Source: Kallotenue papyrolyticum (GTDB lineage Bacteria; Chloroflexota; Chloroflexia; Chloroflexales; Kallotenuaceae). From it: a stretch of 64,000 nt of DNA. Under the pieces are notes generated by a model that was not told the DNA's origin, did not search any database, and saw nothing but the letters and a program-made list of their open reading frames with translations. The position numbers and the translations under genes were made by a program. Below are positions 27,746 to 37,410 of the stretch, in pieces. How positions within the stretch are numbered: the stretch's first letter is position 1; every line of letters begins with the position of its first letter. The stretch covers positions 310,001-374,000 of the forward strand of contig NZ_JAGA01000001.1 of the NCBI RefSeq assembly GCF_000526415.1, written 5' to 3'.

Positions 27746-30271
27746 CTATGGTGCCGGCGTACGCGCATTGTAATCGAATGCGGTGATGCGGTTCGAGATT
27801 AGCGCATTGATGAAGATCTTGCCGTTGCCGCTCGTCACATGCTCGGCCGAAAAGAGCCCGCCCGGTCGCGTGCCCAGGTGCGGATCGAGCCAGTAGCCAA
27901 GGAAGGGTGGCTTGATCTGCCCTGTGCTATCGGGCACAGAGGCAGCCGGATTATCGTAGGCGCGGGCGATCATGTTGAAGCCGTCGCCAACCAGCAGGTC
28001 GCCGTTGGCCGCGTCGTAGTCGACCCCGACTGGCAGGAAGAACTCGGTGGCGTTGATCGATGCTGGATGATCGTACGTACCACCGCCCTCGCCGATCTTA
28101 CCAATGTAGGCTCCGGTGCTGCTGTTCAGCACCTGAATGCGCTGATTACGCCGATCGACGACGTAGACGCGGTCGCCGTGTGCGACCACATCCTGAATCT
28201 GGTCGAATGTACCGGCCGCGCCTTCCTTGAAGAAATTGACGCCCAACGACCAATTCGCTCCGCTATCCGACCCCTTGGTTGTGTCCGGCCCGCCCTTGAC
28301 CCAGGCCACACTGAGCGTGCGAGCTGAGCGGTTGTATGCGAACTTCCACACGTAGCCGAGGTGGCTAGTTACGTACACGCCGAAGATGGCGTTGCTGCTG
28401 TTCTCCAGGCGAATGTCGACTGCCACAGGATAGTTGTCGTTGGTGAAGGCGATCGCCGGGACGCTCCGGCCCGACGTCCGGTAGGTCAGGTTATACACGC
28501 TGTCGTAGCTGCCGGCTTCGTCATAGATGCGCAGCGAGCTGTCGCCGGTGTAGGGATAGGGCAGCGAGGCATCCGACGCCACCAATACCCCAACCTCATA
28601 GGGGTTGCCCCCGACGGTCGGCTGGTACACGTCAAGCCCGGTGACGCCATAGCCGATGGTACTGCCCGAGAAGAGCCCCAGATACTGGCCAGTGCTGCCG
28701 TACATGTTGATGCGGGTGTTCGGCGTATCGCTGACCAGCAGCACGTTGCTTTGGGTGCCCGTGCTCGGCAGCAGCCTCATGCCACCCACGGCATGGAGTT
28801 GTCCGCTGAGTGTGCGTGGATGCCCCCAGAACTCATGGTGGGGCGCACCGCCGACAGTTTCTGAGACTGAGCAGCGTAGGATGCGCGAGTGGTCGGGCGC
28901 GATCCAGCATTTCTTGATGCGATGATTGCCCGAATCGCTAACGAGCACGACCGGTGCTCCACTGTAGAAAGTTCCCCAGGCCCAGACGTCCTCGGTGTAC
29001 CATGTGCCGCTCGCCGTCTGCAACGGCACGATATCGTTCGGAAGCTGGAAGGCCGCGTCCTCCGTTAGCGCCGTCGCGGGTGTCCGCATTTCAACCTGGT
29101 GGATGCCGAGCCGTCCGTAGGCCCAGCTCACCGTCGCGTCGCTGCTCAGCGATGCGCGATACCTGACCGTCCCAGAGCCGGACGATGCCAGGTTGGGGAA
29201 CTTGAGAATACGCCCGTTGAAGGTGTCGGCGACATAGAGATTCCCGCGCCGATCGGTGCGCACGCCCCGTGGTCGCTTCAGATGGTCCGCGCTACTGCCG
29301 CTCTTGAAGTAGCCCAGCATATCAACCAGCGTGAGCGCGCCGCTACTCTGGTTGATCTCGTAGATCTTGATGCGATTGTTGCCATTATCGCAGACAAACA
29401 GATACTCGCGCGTGCCGTCGGGCGATCGCCAGTAGGTCAGACCCTGCGGAATCCGAAAGCCGTGGAGCTTGTCCGGCGCACCTACGTAGTCGTCGTACAT
29501 CGTCGAGTCGGTGCCGTAATTCTTGTCCACACCGCGAATAATCGGCCCCGCCGGTACATAGTTCCCGCTCGCATCGGTCCAGCCCAGGGTCGTCACCAGC
29601 TGGGCAGTGTAGGTATGCGGATCGAGGCGAAAGCCCTTGACGCGATGATTGAATTCGTCGGATACGTAGGCGAAACCGCTAGGCGTCACGACGAGATTGC
29701 GGGGAAGCTTCAGATCGGTGCCGCCCCCGCTTCCCTCTTGCCCGAAGGAATTGACGTAGTAGAACGTATCGGGATTCGAGCTATCGGTGCGGTAGAAGTG
29801 GATGCGATGGCTGCCGATATCGTTGACATACAGCCCGGCCAGGCGATCGTCGAGCGCCTCGGCCTTCGACAGGAAGTAGATGCCGAGCGGCGCCTTGATC
29901 TGCGGCGTGGAGGTGGCTGGGCTATCCGCCGCACGCAGCGTATCCTGGTCGTCGAGCTGGCCGATCTGCCGCCCGGAGAGATCGAAGACGCGGATCTTGT
30001 AGTTACCGACATCCGCGACATAGATCCGCGCCGTGGCAGGGTTGCTGGTCAGGGTGTCCTGATCGTAGGTGACGGTGGTGGGCGTGTTGAACTGGTAGCG
30101 CTGGTGGACGACTTCTGCGGCCAGCTCCGCCGACCGATCTTCGTCCCCAAAGGTGGCGAATCCCGTGGCGGTGGCGGTCGGGTGGGCACCCGGCAGCACA
30201 AATCTGCCAACCAGCATGAGGGCGAGGAAGACATACGCGTGGATGCGGCCTGCATACTGGAGTCGAGGCAT
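27746..30271 (-). CDS. Secreted NHL-repeat beta-propeller protein
   Basis: 841 residues from ATG 30271, with AAGGAGGAG upstream. An N-terminal signal peptide (YVFLALMLVGRFVLPGA) is followed by many NHL-type blades, for example NLYVADTFNGRILKFP, LFVCDNGNNRIKIYEI and VYVVDRRNQRIQVLNSSTG. No enzymatic domain or anchor was seen. Extracellular NHL propellers bind proteins or polysaccharides; the ligand is unknown. It lies between two groups of CoA-metabolism genes with gaps of 55 and 291 bp, so it may be an independent transcription unit. Confidence 0.85.
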   Translation of the reverse strand: MPRLQYAGRIHAYVFLALMLVGRFVLPGAHPTATATGFATFGDEDRSAELAAEVVHQRYQFNTPTTVTYDQDTLTSNPATARIYVADVGNYKIRVFDLSGRQIGQLDDQDTLRAADSPATSTPQIKAPLGIYFLSKAEALDDRLAGLYVNDIGSHRIHFYRTDSSNPDTFYYVNSFGQEGSGGGTDLKLPRNLVVTPSGFAYVSDEFNHRVKGFRLDPHTYTAQLVTTLGWTDASGNYVPAGPIIRGVDKNYGTDSTMYDDYVGAPDKLHGFRIPQGLTYWRSPDGTREYLFVCDNGNNRIKIYEINQSSGALTLVDMLGYFKSGSSADHLKRPRGVRTDRRGNLYVADTFNGRILKFPNLASSGSGTVRYRASLSSDATVSWAYGRLGIHQVEMRTPATALTEDAAFQLPNDIVPLQTASGTWYTEDVWAWGTFYSGAPVVLVSDSGNHRIKKCWIAPDHSRILRCSVSETVGGAPHHEFWGHPRTLSGQLHAVGGMRLLPSTGTQSNVLLVSDTPNTRINMYGSTGQYLGLFSGSTIGYGVTGLDVYQPTVGGNPYEVGVLVASDASLPYPYTGDSSLRIYDEAGSYDSVYNLTYRTSGRSVPAIAFTNDNYPVAVDIRLENSSNAIFGVYVTSHLGYVWKFAYNRSARTLSVAWVKGGPDTTKGSDSGANWSLGVNFFKEGAAGTFDQIQDVVAHGDRVYVVDRRNQRIQVLNSSTGAYIGKIGEGGGTYDHPASINATEFFLPVGVDYDAANGDLLVGDGFNMIARAYDNPAASVPDSTGQIKPPFLGYWLDPHLGTRPGGLFSAEHVTSGNGKIFINALISNRITAFDYNARTPAP

Positions 30272-30562
30272 GCAGCTCCTCCTTCAGCAAACGCGAGCGA
30301 AGTAACCGAGTAGATGGAGGGCCGGGCGGTTCTGCACAGCGGCGCACCTCGCGCACCTGGGGAGCAAGCAGGTAACGCGGACAGGAGTACTGGTGCAGCC
30401 GGACGACGAGCGATGCCTCAGTGGGACATCACAGGGTTCGGGTATCCGCTTCATCGCGCATGCACCTCCTGCTTGGTTGCGTCCGCCGGCAACGGCAATA
30501 ATCACATGATCACCCTAGCGCCGGACGGTTACAACAAAGTTACAGGGAGCATGGCCCACCAT

Positions 30563-31426
30563 CTAGGAGGCGGCTCCATCCAGCGCAAGAAAGCCCATGA
30601 TGGCCTTGACAATCGCCCTCGCACCTGGACCGTAGAGCATGGTCATGTGGTTGCCCGGCACGCGCAGGTAGCGCCCATCGGCCAGCAGCGCGACCGTCGC
30701 GTGCGCATCGGCTTCGCTCAGCAACGGCGGCGCGCCCGGCGGGCCATACGGCCCCGGCGCGTTGATCAGCAGCACCGGCTGACGGACCGCGCGCACGATC
30801 GCCGACCAATCTTGCGCCAGCACGTCCTCGATCACCGCCGCAATTGCCGCGGGGCGGGGCCGGGGTTCGACGCTGCCGTCGGCCTGCCGTCTCACGTCGG
30901 CGCGGTAGTAGCTTTCCAGCAGGGGATCCCACCAGCCACCCCAGTAGGGCGCGGCACGCAGCGTCGCCAGGTAGGCCTCAAAGGATGGGTAGCGTTGGCC
31001 CAGACGCGCCAGCGCCGGCTGGAGCTGATCGCGCACGCGTGGATCAGCCGCGGCGATCGCTGCGTCAAGCGCGACGATGCACCTCACACGCTGCGGATGG
31101 GTTGCGGCAAGATAGTAGGCCAGCAGGCCGCCAAAGGAGTGGCCGACCAGCGCCACCCGCGCCAAGCGGAGCGCATCGAGCAGGGCCAGCACATCGGCAG
31201 CGTGATCGGCCAGCGTGTAGCTGTCGTCATCGTCGCTCGCGCCGCGCCCGCGCAGATCAGGCGCCAGCACCCGAAAGCGCGTGCCCAGGCCGGCAGCCAA
31301 CAGACCATCAAAGGCGTGGGCGTTGGCCGTCAGGCCATGCAGCAGCAGCAAGGGCGGTCCGTCACCGCCGTAGTCGAGCAGGTGCAGCCGCAGGCCGTTG
31401 GTGTGAAGAAAGCGAGCGGTGTGCAT
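30563..31426 (-). CDS. Alpha/beta hydrolase
   Basis: 287 residues from ATG 31426, with GGAGGAA upstream. The fold is shown by PPLLLLHGLTANAHAFDGLL, DLRGRGASDDDD and the nucleophile elbow VGHSFGGLLAYYL. The catalytic His is probably in PGNHMTMLYG near the C-terminus. It belongs to the same superfamily as the hydrolase at 19349-20410 but has clearly different motifs. Next to a CoA ligase and a KASIII-like synthase, it may hydrolyse an ester or thioester. Confidence 0.85.
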   Translation of the reverse strand: MHTARFLHTNGLRLHLLDYGGDGPPLLLLHGLTANAHAFDGLLAAGLGTRFRVLAPDLRGRGASDDDDSYTLADHAADVLALLDALRLARVALVGHSFGGLLAYYLAATHPQRVRCIVALDAAIAAADPRVRDQLQPALARLGQRYPSFEAYLATLRAAPYWGGWWDPLLESYYRADVRRQADGSVEPRPRPAAIAAVIEDVLAQDWSAIVRAVRQPVLLINAPGPYGPPGAPPLLSEADAHATVALLADGRYLRVPGNHMTMLYGPGARAIVKAIMGFLALDGAAS

Positions 31427-31587
31427 GTGCTGTGTTCCTCCATCCCGTCCCCGGTCCGGACAGGGGTACGTCCAGGGGCAGAAGGCCATCCCCGCCCCCC
31501 TGACCACCGCTTGGGACAGGGCCACGCCCCAGGCCTGTCGGGGCCGCCGCGAGGGCTGCCCCGCCCCGACGGCGGCATCGGCGGCCA

Positions 31588-33123
31588 TCAGCGGTGGACG
31601 TGCGCCGCGGTGCGTAAAGCCTGTTTATCGATCTTACCCGCGCCAGTACGCGGCAATGTCTGCACGATCAACACGCGCTTGGGAACCTTATAACGCGCCA
31701 GCCGTTCGCGGGCGAAGGCCAGCAACGCCTCTGTCTCCAGCGCGCTGCCGGGCTGCGGCACGACGTAGGCCCAACCGACCTCGCCCCAGTGCGCATCGGG
31801 CACGCCGATCAGCGCGGCTTCGGCCACCGCCGGATGGGCGCACAACACGCTCTCCACCTCGGCGGGATAGATGTTCTCGCCGCCGGAGATGATCACATCC
31901 TTGCGCCGCCCAACGATCCAGTAGCAGCCCTCCTCGTCGCACCGCGCCAGATCGCCGGTATGCAGCCAGCCATCGATGATCGTGCGCGCCGTTTCGTCCG
32001 GCTTCTGCCAATAGCCGGCACAGACGTGTGGTCCGCGGATCAACAGCTCGCCGACCTGGCCCGGCGCGCAGGGCCGTCCCTGCTCATCGACCAGCCGCAC
32101 GTCGATCCAGAAGAGGGGATAGCCCACCGCACCGGGCTTGCGCCTGACCTCGTCGGCCGGCAGCCAGAAGGTGTTCGGCCCCGCTTCGGTCAGGCCATAG
32201 CCGGTTTTGAAATCAACGCCACGCGCCCAGAAGCGCTCGAAGATCGGCAGCGGACAGGGCGCGCCCCCGCTGATCACAAAGCGTAGTCGGCTCCAATCCG
32301 AGGTTGCCCAGCGCGGATGCGCCTGGAGCGCGCTGAACATGGTCGGCACGCCGAAGTACACGGTCACGCCCGCGTTGGCGATCAGGTCGAAAACCTGCTC
32401 CGCATCAAAGCCGCGGCACACGATCGAGGTCCCGCCCGCCACAACCAGCGGCGCGGTCAACACGTTCAGGCCGCCGGTGTGGAACAGCGGCGCGTTGAGG
32501 ATGGCAACATCCGCATGCGTCAGGTGCCAGCTTGCCACCGTGTTGACGGCATTGGCGGCAATGCTGCCGTGCGTCAGGATCGCGCCCTTGGGCGTGCCGG
32601 TTGTCCCGCCGGTATAGCACAACACCCAGGGATCATCCCAGGCCAATTCGATCGGCGGCGGCGCGCGATCCACTAGTTGCTGACGTTCATCCAGGCAACG
32701 GTCGCCGGGCGCGGCGCGCACTGCAGTGTCCAGCGCAACGTAGTGACGGATGCTGCCGGCCAGCTCGCGCAGCGCGTTAACCTGACTCACGAACTCCGGA
32801 CCATACACCAGCACTGCCGGCGTGGCATCCGCCAGCAGCGCAGCCAGCTCCGGCACCGTCAGACGCCAGTTGAGCGGCTGGAGAATTGCGCCCAGTTTGC
32901 CGCAGGCGAACCAGAGATCCAGGTAGGCAACGCAGTTGTGCGCCAGCACTGCCACGCGCTCGCCCTTGCCGATGCCCAGTGCACGCAACAGATGGGCGGT
33001 GCGGTTGGCGGCGCTGTTCCAGGCGCGATAGCTGATCGGTCGCCCGTCGTTGAGCGTATCGATCAGCGCAACCTTGTGCGGCGAGAGCATCGCTCGCCGT
33101 CCAAGCCAGTCTCCCAGGTACAT
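31588..33123 (-). CDS. AMP-dependent acyl-CoA synthetase/ligase
   Basis: 511 residues from ATG 33123. The adenylate signature reads CYTGGTTGTPKGAILTHG. GYGLTEAGPNTFWLP, GWLHTGDLARCD and LPRTGAGKIDKQAL, with the catalytic Lys, are intact. It belongs to the same superfamily as the ligase at 26140-27690 but differs in many positions, so it probably has a different acid substrate. It lies 175 nt after the SDR gene and upstream of the alpha/beta hydrolase at 30563. Confidence 0.92.
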   Translation of the reverse strand: MYLGDWLGRRAMLSPHKVALIDTLNDGRPISYRAWNSAANRTAHLLRALGIGKGERVAVLAHNCVAYLDLWFACGKLGAILQPLNWRLTVPELAALLADATPAVLVYGPEFVSQVNALRELAGSIRHYVALDTAVRAAPGDRCLDERQQLVDRAPPPIELAWDDPWVLCYTGGTTGTPKGAILTHGSIAANAVNTVASWHLTHADVAILNAPLFHTGGLNVLTAPLVVAGGTSIVCRGFDAEQVFDLIANAGVTVYFGVPTMFSALQAHPRWATSDWSRLRFVISGGAPCPLPIFERFWARGVDFKTGYGLTEAGPNTFWLPADEVRRKPGAVGYPLFWIDVRLVDEQGRPCAPGQVGELLIRGPHVCAGYWQKPDETARTIIDGWLHTGDLARCDEEGCYWIVGRRKDVIISGGENIYPAEVESVLCAHPAVAEAALIGVPDAHWGEVGWAYVVPQPGSALETEALLAFARERLARYKVPKRVLIVQTLPRTGAGKIDKQALRTAAHVHR

Positions 33124-33297
33124 CGTTGTACGTCCCTCGCCCATGGGTGGCCGTCCGCACGTGGGCGGCGCTTCAGGCATACGGCCACGCATACCCGCAG
33201 GCAGCGCGATCAGCGCCTAGGTGCTCCCGCATGCTGATCCTCCACCGCCGCTCGCGCGGCAGATCGAGAGCCGGTTGAGATCCGGCCTGCCGGCTGC

Positions 33298-34065
33298 TCA
33301 GGTCCCGATCACCAGGCCGCCATCCACGCTCAGCACCGCGCCGTTGATGAAACCGGCTTGTTCGGAGGCGAGAAACAGGTAGGCCGCGGCCACATCCTCG
33401 GGCTGGCCGGCGCGGCCCACCGGCGTGCGGGCGATCATCGCCTCCAGCACCTTGGGCGGCATGCTCTGCGTCATGTCGGTGGCGATAAAGCCGGGCGCAA
33501 CCGCGTTGACGGTGATGCCGTAGCGGCCCAGCTCGCGCGCCCAGACGCGCGTCATGCCGATCACCCCCGCTTTGGCGGCGACGTAGTTGGTCTGGCCGAA
33601 GTTGCCGTACAGCCCCACCACCGAGGCGGCATTGATGATGCGGCCCCAGCGCCGGGCGATCATCTGCGGCGCGACCGCGCGCGCGCAGGTGAAGACGCCC
33701 TTGAGGTTGACGGCGATCACCGTGTCGAAATCCGCATCGCTGAGACGCGCGACGATCTGCCCATCCTTGACTTTGACCAGTTGCGCATCGCGAATGATGC
33801 CGGCATTGTTGATCAGCACGTCGATGCGCCCCCAGCGCTCGAGCAGCGCCGCTACCGCCGCATCCACCGCTGCGGCGTCAGCCACATCCACGCGCTGAAA
33901 CAGGGCCTGGCCGCCCGCGGCGGTGATCGTTTCAGCCAGCACCGTGCCGGCCTCCTGGTGACGATCCCAGATCGCCACCGCGGCGCCGGCACGCGCAAAG
34001 GCTTGTGCTGTGGCGCGCCCAATGCCGTTGGCGCCTCCAGTGATGATCGCGACTCGTCCGTTCAT
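33298..34065 (-). CDS. Short-chain dehydrogenase/reductase (FabG-like)
   Basis: 255 residues from ATG 34065 overlapping the KASIII stop (ATGA). The Rossmann motif is TGGANGIGRATAQAFARAG. NNAGII, the catalytic Ser-Tyr-Lys set (NAASVVGLYGNFGQTNYVAAKAG) and VAPGFIATDMTQ are complete, as in 3-oxoacyl-ACP/CoA reductases. Coupled to a KASIII-like gene, it may reduce the 3-oxo product to a 3-hydroxyacyl thioester, or oxidise it in a degradative pathway. Confidence 0.9.
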   Translation of the reverse strand: MNGRVAIITGGANGIGRATAQAFARAGAAVAIWDRHQEAGTVLAETITAAGGQALFQRVDVADAAAVDAAVAALLERWGRIDVLINNAGIIRDAQLVKVKDGQIVARLSDADFDTVIAVNLKGVFTCARAVAPQMIARRWGRIINAASVVGLYGNFGQTNYVAAKAGVIGMTRVWARELGRYGITVNAVAPGFIATDMTQSMPPKVLEAMIARTPVGRAGQPEDVAAAYLFLASEQAGFINGAVLSVDGGLVIGT

Positions 34066-35081
34066 GCTGCTCCCCACTGCACCACAGTCGCGGCCCAGGC
34101 ATAGCCGATGCCGGCGGCGACCATCACCATCAGATCACCGTCGCGCAGTCGGCCCGTCTCCAGGCCGCGCTTGAGACTGAAGGCCTGATCCTGCTGGCCG
34201 ATATGGCCATACTCCGAGAGGTAGTAGCTCTGGTCCTCGCGCAAGCCCAGCTCGCGCAGCACAAAATCGTGTGCCGAGCGCTTCATATGCAGAATGTTCA
34301 GAAAATCGATATCCGCGCGCACATGGCCGCTCTGCGCCAAGGCTGCATCGATCACTGCCAGGAAGTTGTGCATCGAGCGCGCATCAAGGCGCTGCTTCAT
34401 ACCCTCCGGGTCGGGAACATCCAGGCGGAACTGCGCCAGATTGTCGGGCGTGAGCGGCGCGCAGGTGCCACCGACCGGGACGATCACGTCGGTGGAGAAC
34501 GAGCCGTCCACCATCACCGCCGTACCCAGCAGGCGGTTGCGCGGGTAGCCGCGCCGCAACACAAACGCGCCACCCCCCGCGCTCAGATTGATCAGAAAGC
34601 GGCTGCGCGGGTTGCGATAGTCCACCAGATCGCCATTGCGGTAGCCGCCGGCGATCAACACCGTACGCACCTCCGGCTCAGCCAGCATCAGCGCGCGCGC
34701 CAGCTTGAAGGCCGCCAGAGTCGTCGAGCAGCGCATCTGCACATCGATCGCCCAAGCGCGCGTCGCCCCCAGATCGTAGGCTAGTTTAATCCCCGCCGTC
34801 CAGAGCGGGTATTCCTTCCACTCCTCGGTGGTGCACAGGATTACGTCGATCTCGCGTGGATCGAGGTCGGCCTGCGCCAACGCATCCTGAGCGGCCCACA
34901 GCGCCATAGCGTTAGTGTGATCCTCAGGGCCGGGCACCGGCTTGCGCTCCAGGCCAAACTTGGTGCGGATCACCTCCTCCGGAATGCCGCTCCGTGCGGC
35001 GATCTCGGCAGCCGACAGCGTGGTGGCCGGCGCGTAGGTCCCTACGGCAACGATGCCGATCGGTGGTTCGTGCATAGGCAT
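34062..35081 (-). CDS. KASIII-like (3-oxoacyl-ACP synthase III/HMG-CoA synthase superfamily) protein
   Basis: 339 residues from ATG 35081; a second ATG in frame lies at 35075. The thiolase fold is seen in VGTYAPATTLSAAEIAARSG, the nucleophile region VQMRCSTTLAAFKLARALM (Cys), LLGTAVMVDGSFSTDVI and the C-terminal half with NILHMKRSAHDFVL. In FabH the triad is Cys-His-Asn; here the region expected to carry the Asn reads YLSEYGHIGQQDQAF, so the third residue is probably His. It may condense CoA or ACP thioesters. It is the first gene of a leftward unit with a FabG-like SDR. Confidence 0.8.
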   Translation of the reverse strand: MPMHEPPIGIVAVGTYAPATTLSAAEIAARSGIPEEVIRTKFGLERKPVPGPEDHTNAMALWAAQDALAQADLDPREIDVILCTTEEWKEYPLWTAGIKLAYDLGATRAWAIDVQMRCSTTLAAFKLARALMLAEPEVRTVLIAGGYRNGDLVDYRNPRSRFLINLSAGGGAFVLRRGYPRNRLLGTAVMVDGSFSTDVIVPVGGTCAPLTPDNLAQFRLDVPDPEGMKQRLDARSMHNFLAVIDAALAQSGHVRADIDFLNILHMKRSAHDFVLRELGLREDQSYYLSEYGHIGQQDQAFSLKRGLETGRLRDGDLMVMVAAGIGYAWAATVVQWGAA

Positions 35082-35239
35082 GGTCTCGCTGCTTGAATTC
35101 TGCGTTCGCGCCGGTAGTATGCCGCCTGCCGGATACAGATCGGTTACAAGCGCCCAACGCTGTGCGCCATGCCTGGCACCTGGGTTGCTACCTGGCGCAC
35201 CCACCAGACTCCCGATTCCTGCCCTGAAAGGACGCGTGC

Positions 35240-35399
35240 ATGTCGGCAAGCATGGCAACTGTGCGGTGCCTGTTGCGTACCCGATTCGGACTGGAGGAGG
35301 TTCAGCCCGGGCAACGCGAGATCTTCCGTCACCTGCTCCCGGGACGCGATGTGCTGGGCGTGCTGCCCACCAAGCGCCGGCAAATCGCTGACCTTCACG
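35240..35399 (+). pseudogene. N-terminal fragment of RecQ-type DNA helicase
   Basis: From ATG 35240 the frame reads LLRTRFGLEEVQPGQREIFR, then HLLPGRDVLGVLPT, the N-terminus of a RecQ helicase. The Walker A motif follows only after a one-base shift near 35372, giving SAGKSLTF in the next frame (from 35373). Beyond 35397 the RecQ sequence stops and transporter sequence begins. It is therefore a truncated, frameshifted remnant and cannot encode a helicase. Confidence 0.75.
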
Positions 35400-35740
35400 C
35401 TGGGCGTCGTACTGTTGCTGCCGTTCTACCTCTGGGAGCAGCTGCGGGTCCAGCCGATGCCGCTCACTCACACTACGCTGCTGGTGGTGGGCTACGTAGC
35501 CATCTTTCCCTCGATCTAGCCTACCTGTGCTACAACCGCGGCGTCGATCTACTGGGCGCCAACCGCGCCGGGCTGTTTCTGCATCTCATGCCGCTGTTCG
35601 GCAGCCTGCTGGCAGCGCTGTTCCTGGGCGAACGCGTCCGCTGGTTGCACAGTCTGGGCGCGCTGCTGATCCTGAGTGGCATCGCGCTTGCTACGCGATC
35701 ACGCCAGGAGGCGGCCCCACCACGCGCGGCTGATGCCTGA
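35397..35740 (+). pseudogene. C-terminal half of EamA/DMT-family transporter, frameshifted
   Basis: The frame from 35397 reads TLGVVLLLPFYLWEQL and ends FPSI-stop (35517-35519). The continuation LAYLCYNRGVDLLGANRAGL and then a GSLLAALFLGERV segment lie in the other frame from 35516. Restoring one base near 35516 rejoins the two parts. These are the last ~110 residues of the second EamA repeat; the first five or so helices are absent. It is fused directly to the RecQ fragment. Confidence 0.75.
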
Positions 35741-35754
35741 ACAGAGGAGGTGCT

Positions 35755-36468
35755 ATGGCGCTGCCGGTGATCGAGTGCTTTTCCGATCTGCACTGTCCCT
35801 GGGCCTATCTGGCCAGCTTTCGCCTGCGGCAGCTCTGGCCGGCATACCGGGGCCGGCTGACGATCCGCTGGCGTGCCCTGTCGCTGGAGTACATCAACCA
35901 GCGCGGCACGCCCAAACCGATCCTGGATCTCGAAATCCCGCTGATACAGCAGATCGAACCGGCCCTGCCGATCCAGCGCTGGTCGCGTCCGGACTGGGAG
36001 TGGCCCGCCACCTTCTGGCCGGCCTTTGAAGCGCTGCTCTGCGCCCAGGCACAACATCCCGATGCCGCCTTCGAGCTGCAGTGGCGCCTGCGCGTCGCCT
36101 TTTTCGGCGAGCAGCGCTGCGTCGCGCTGCGCCACGAACTGCTGGCGCTGGCGCAGGAGGTGGCGCAGGTGGCGCCGCTGGACGTAGCGCGTTTCAAGGC
36201 GGATTGGGACAGCGGACGCTTCAAGGCGCAGGTATTGGCCGACAGCCGCCAGGGCTGGCACACGCTACGCGTGCCGGGCAGCCCCACCTTTGTGCTGCCC
36301 TCGGGCGAGCAGGTGCACAACCCGGCTGCCGGCCAGGCCACGATCGATGAAGCCGCGCTGACGCTGCGCGGCTATCAACCCTTCCGGGGCGACGCGCTGG
36401 CGGTCTATCGCGAGCTGCTTGATCGCGCCATCCACGTCGCGCCCACCACGCCGGCGATGCACAGCTAG
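35755..36468 (+). CDS. DsbA-family (FrnE-like) oxidoreductase
   Basis: 237 residues. The N-terminal strand leads to [15 protein letters not shown], where the usual CxxC or SPYS active site reads C-P-W-A: a lone cysteine in a thioredoxin-like fold. A helical insertion follows and the cis-Pro region is [12 protein letters not shown], as in FrnE or hydroxychromene-2-carboxylate isomerase-like proteins. With one Cys, a glutathione/bacillithiol-linked or isomerase role is more likely than disulfide formation. Its stop codon overlaps that of the convergent fructokinase gene (CTAG). Confidence 0.8.
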   Translation: MALPVIECFSDLHCPWAYLASFRLRQLWPAYRGRLTIRWRALSLEYINQRGTPKPILDLEIPLIQQIEPALPIQRWSRPDWEWPATFWPAFEALLCAQAQHPDAAFELQWRLRVAFFGEQRCVALRHELLALAQEVAQVAPLDVARFKADWDSGRFKAQVLADSRQGWHTLRVPGSPTFVLPSGEQVHNPAAGQATIDEAALTLRGYQPFRGDALAVYRELLDRAIHVAPTTPAMHS

Positions 36469-37382
36469 GGCACACGCTGCTGCGCGGCCTGCTGCGCCAA
36501 GGCCAGCGCGCCGAGCTGGCCGGAGCGACCGCCCAGGCCGGGCGGCACAATGAAGGTCTCGATCGCCTCGCTCAGCGCAGGCGACCGAATGTAGCCGTTG
36601 AGCAGCGCTCGCGTCTCGTGGTGGATCAGCGGAAAGAGCTGCTGTTGCTGCATCACGCCGCCGCCCAGGATGATGCGCTGCGGCGACAGCACGCAGATGA
36701 TGTTGACCAGCGCCAGCGCGAGGTAGTGGGCTTCCAACGCCCAGGCCGGATGTTCGGACGGTAGCGTCTCGGCGGGCTGCCCCCAGCGCGCTGCCAGCGC
36801 CGGCCCGGAGGCCAGACCCTCCCAGCAGTCGCCGTGGTAGGGACAGACGCCCGCAAACGGATCGCGGGCCGCATCGCGCGGCAGGCGCATGTGCCCCATC
36901 TCCGGGTGCACCAGTCCATGCACCAGCTGCCCGTTGACCAGCGCGCCGCCGCCGATGCCGGTGCCGACGGTGATGTACACCGCGTTGGTCAATCCCTGCG
37001 CCGCACCCCAGCGCGCCTCGCCCAGCACCGCCGCATTGACGTCGGTGTCGAAGGCGACCGGCACCCCCAACGCGGCGCGGATCGCACCCACGATGTCGGT
37101 GTTGGCCCAGCCGGGCTTGGGCGTCGCCGTAATCCGCCCATAGGTCGGCGAGCGCGGATCGGGATCGATCGGCCCGAACGAGCCAATGCCGATGGCCGCC
37201 AGCCGCCCCTCCTGCTGCTGGTACTCGCGAAAAAAGGCGATCGTCCGCGCCAACGTCTCGGCCGGCGTCGTCGTCGGGAAGCGCGTCGTGGCGCGCACGT
37301 CGTCGGGACCGCTGCCGATGGCGCACACGAACTTGGTGCCGCCCGCCTCGATCGCGCCGAAGACGGCGGAAGTTGTGCTCAT
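36465..37382 (-). CDS. ROK-family fructokinase
   Basis: 305 residues from ATG 37382 ([20 protein letters not shown]). The phosphate-binding motif is near the N-terminus; [17 protein letters not shown] and the ROK zinc site (HxGDCWEG-type, [16 protein letters not shown]) are present. Such ROK enzymes phosphorylate fructose or related hexoses. It forms a leftward pair with manA, 28 bp apart, linking fructose-6-P and mannose-6-P metabolism. Confidence 0.9.
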   Translation of the reverse strand: MSTTSAVFGAIEAGGTKFVCAIGSGPDDVRATTRFPTTTPAETLARTIAFFREYQQQEGRLAAIGIGSFGPIDPDPRSPTYGRITATPKPGWANTDIVGAIRAALGVPVAFDTDVNAAVLGEARWGAAQGLTNAVYITVGTGIGGGALVNGQLVHGLVHPEMGHMRLPRDAARDPFAGVCPYHGDCWEGLASGPALAARWGQPAETLPSEHPAWALEAHYLALALVNIICVLSPQRIILGGGVMQQQQLFPLIHHETRALLNGYIRSPALSEAIETFIVPPGLGGRSGQLGALALAQQAAQQRVP

Positions 37383-37410
37383 GGGCTCCTCCGTGTGCAG
37401 GGCTTCACCT

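Noticed and set aside
29099-30313. A 404-residue open frame antisense to the NHL protein
   Set aside because: Shadow of a well-supported secreted protein with signal peptide and ribosome binding site on the other strand.
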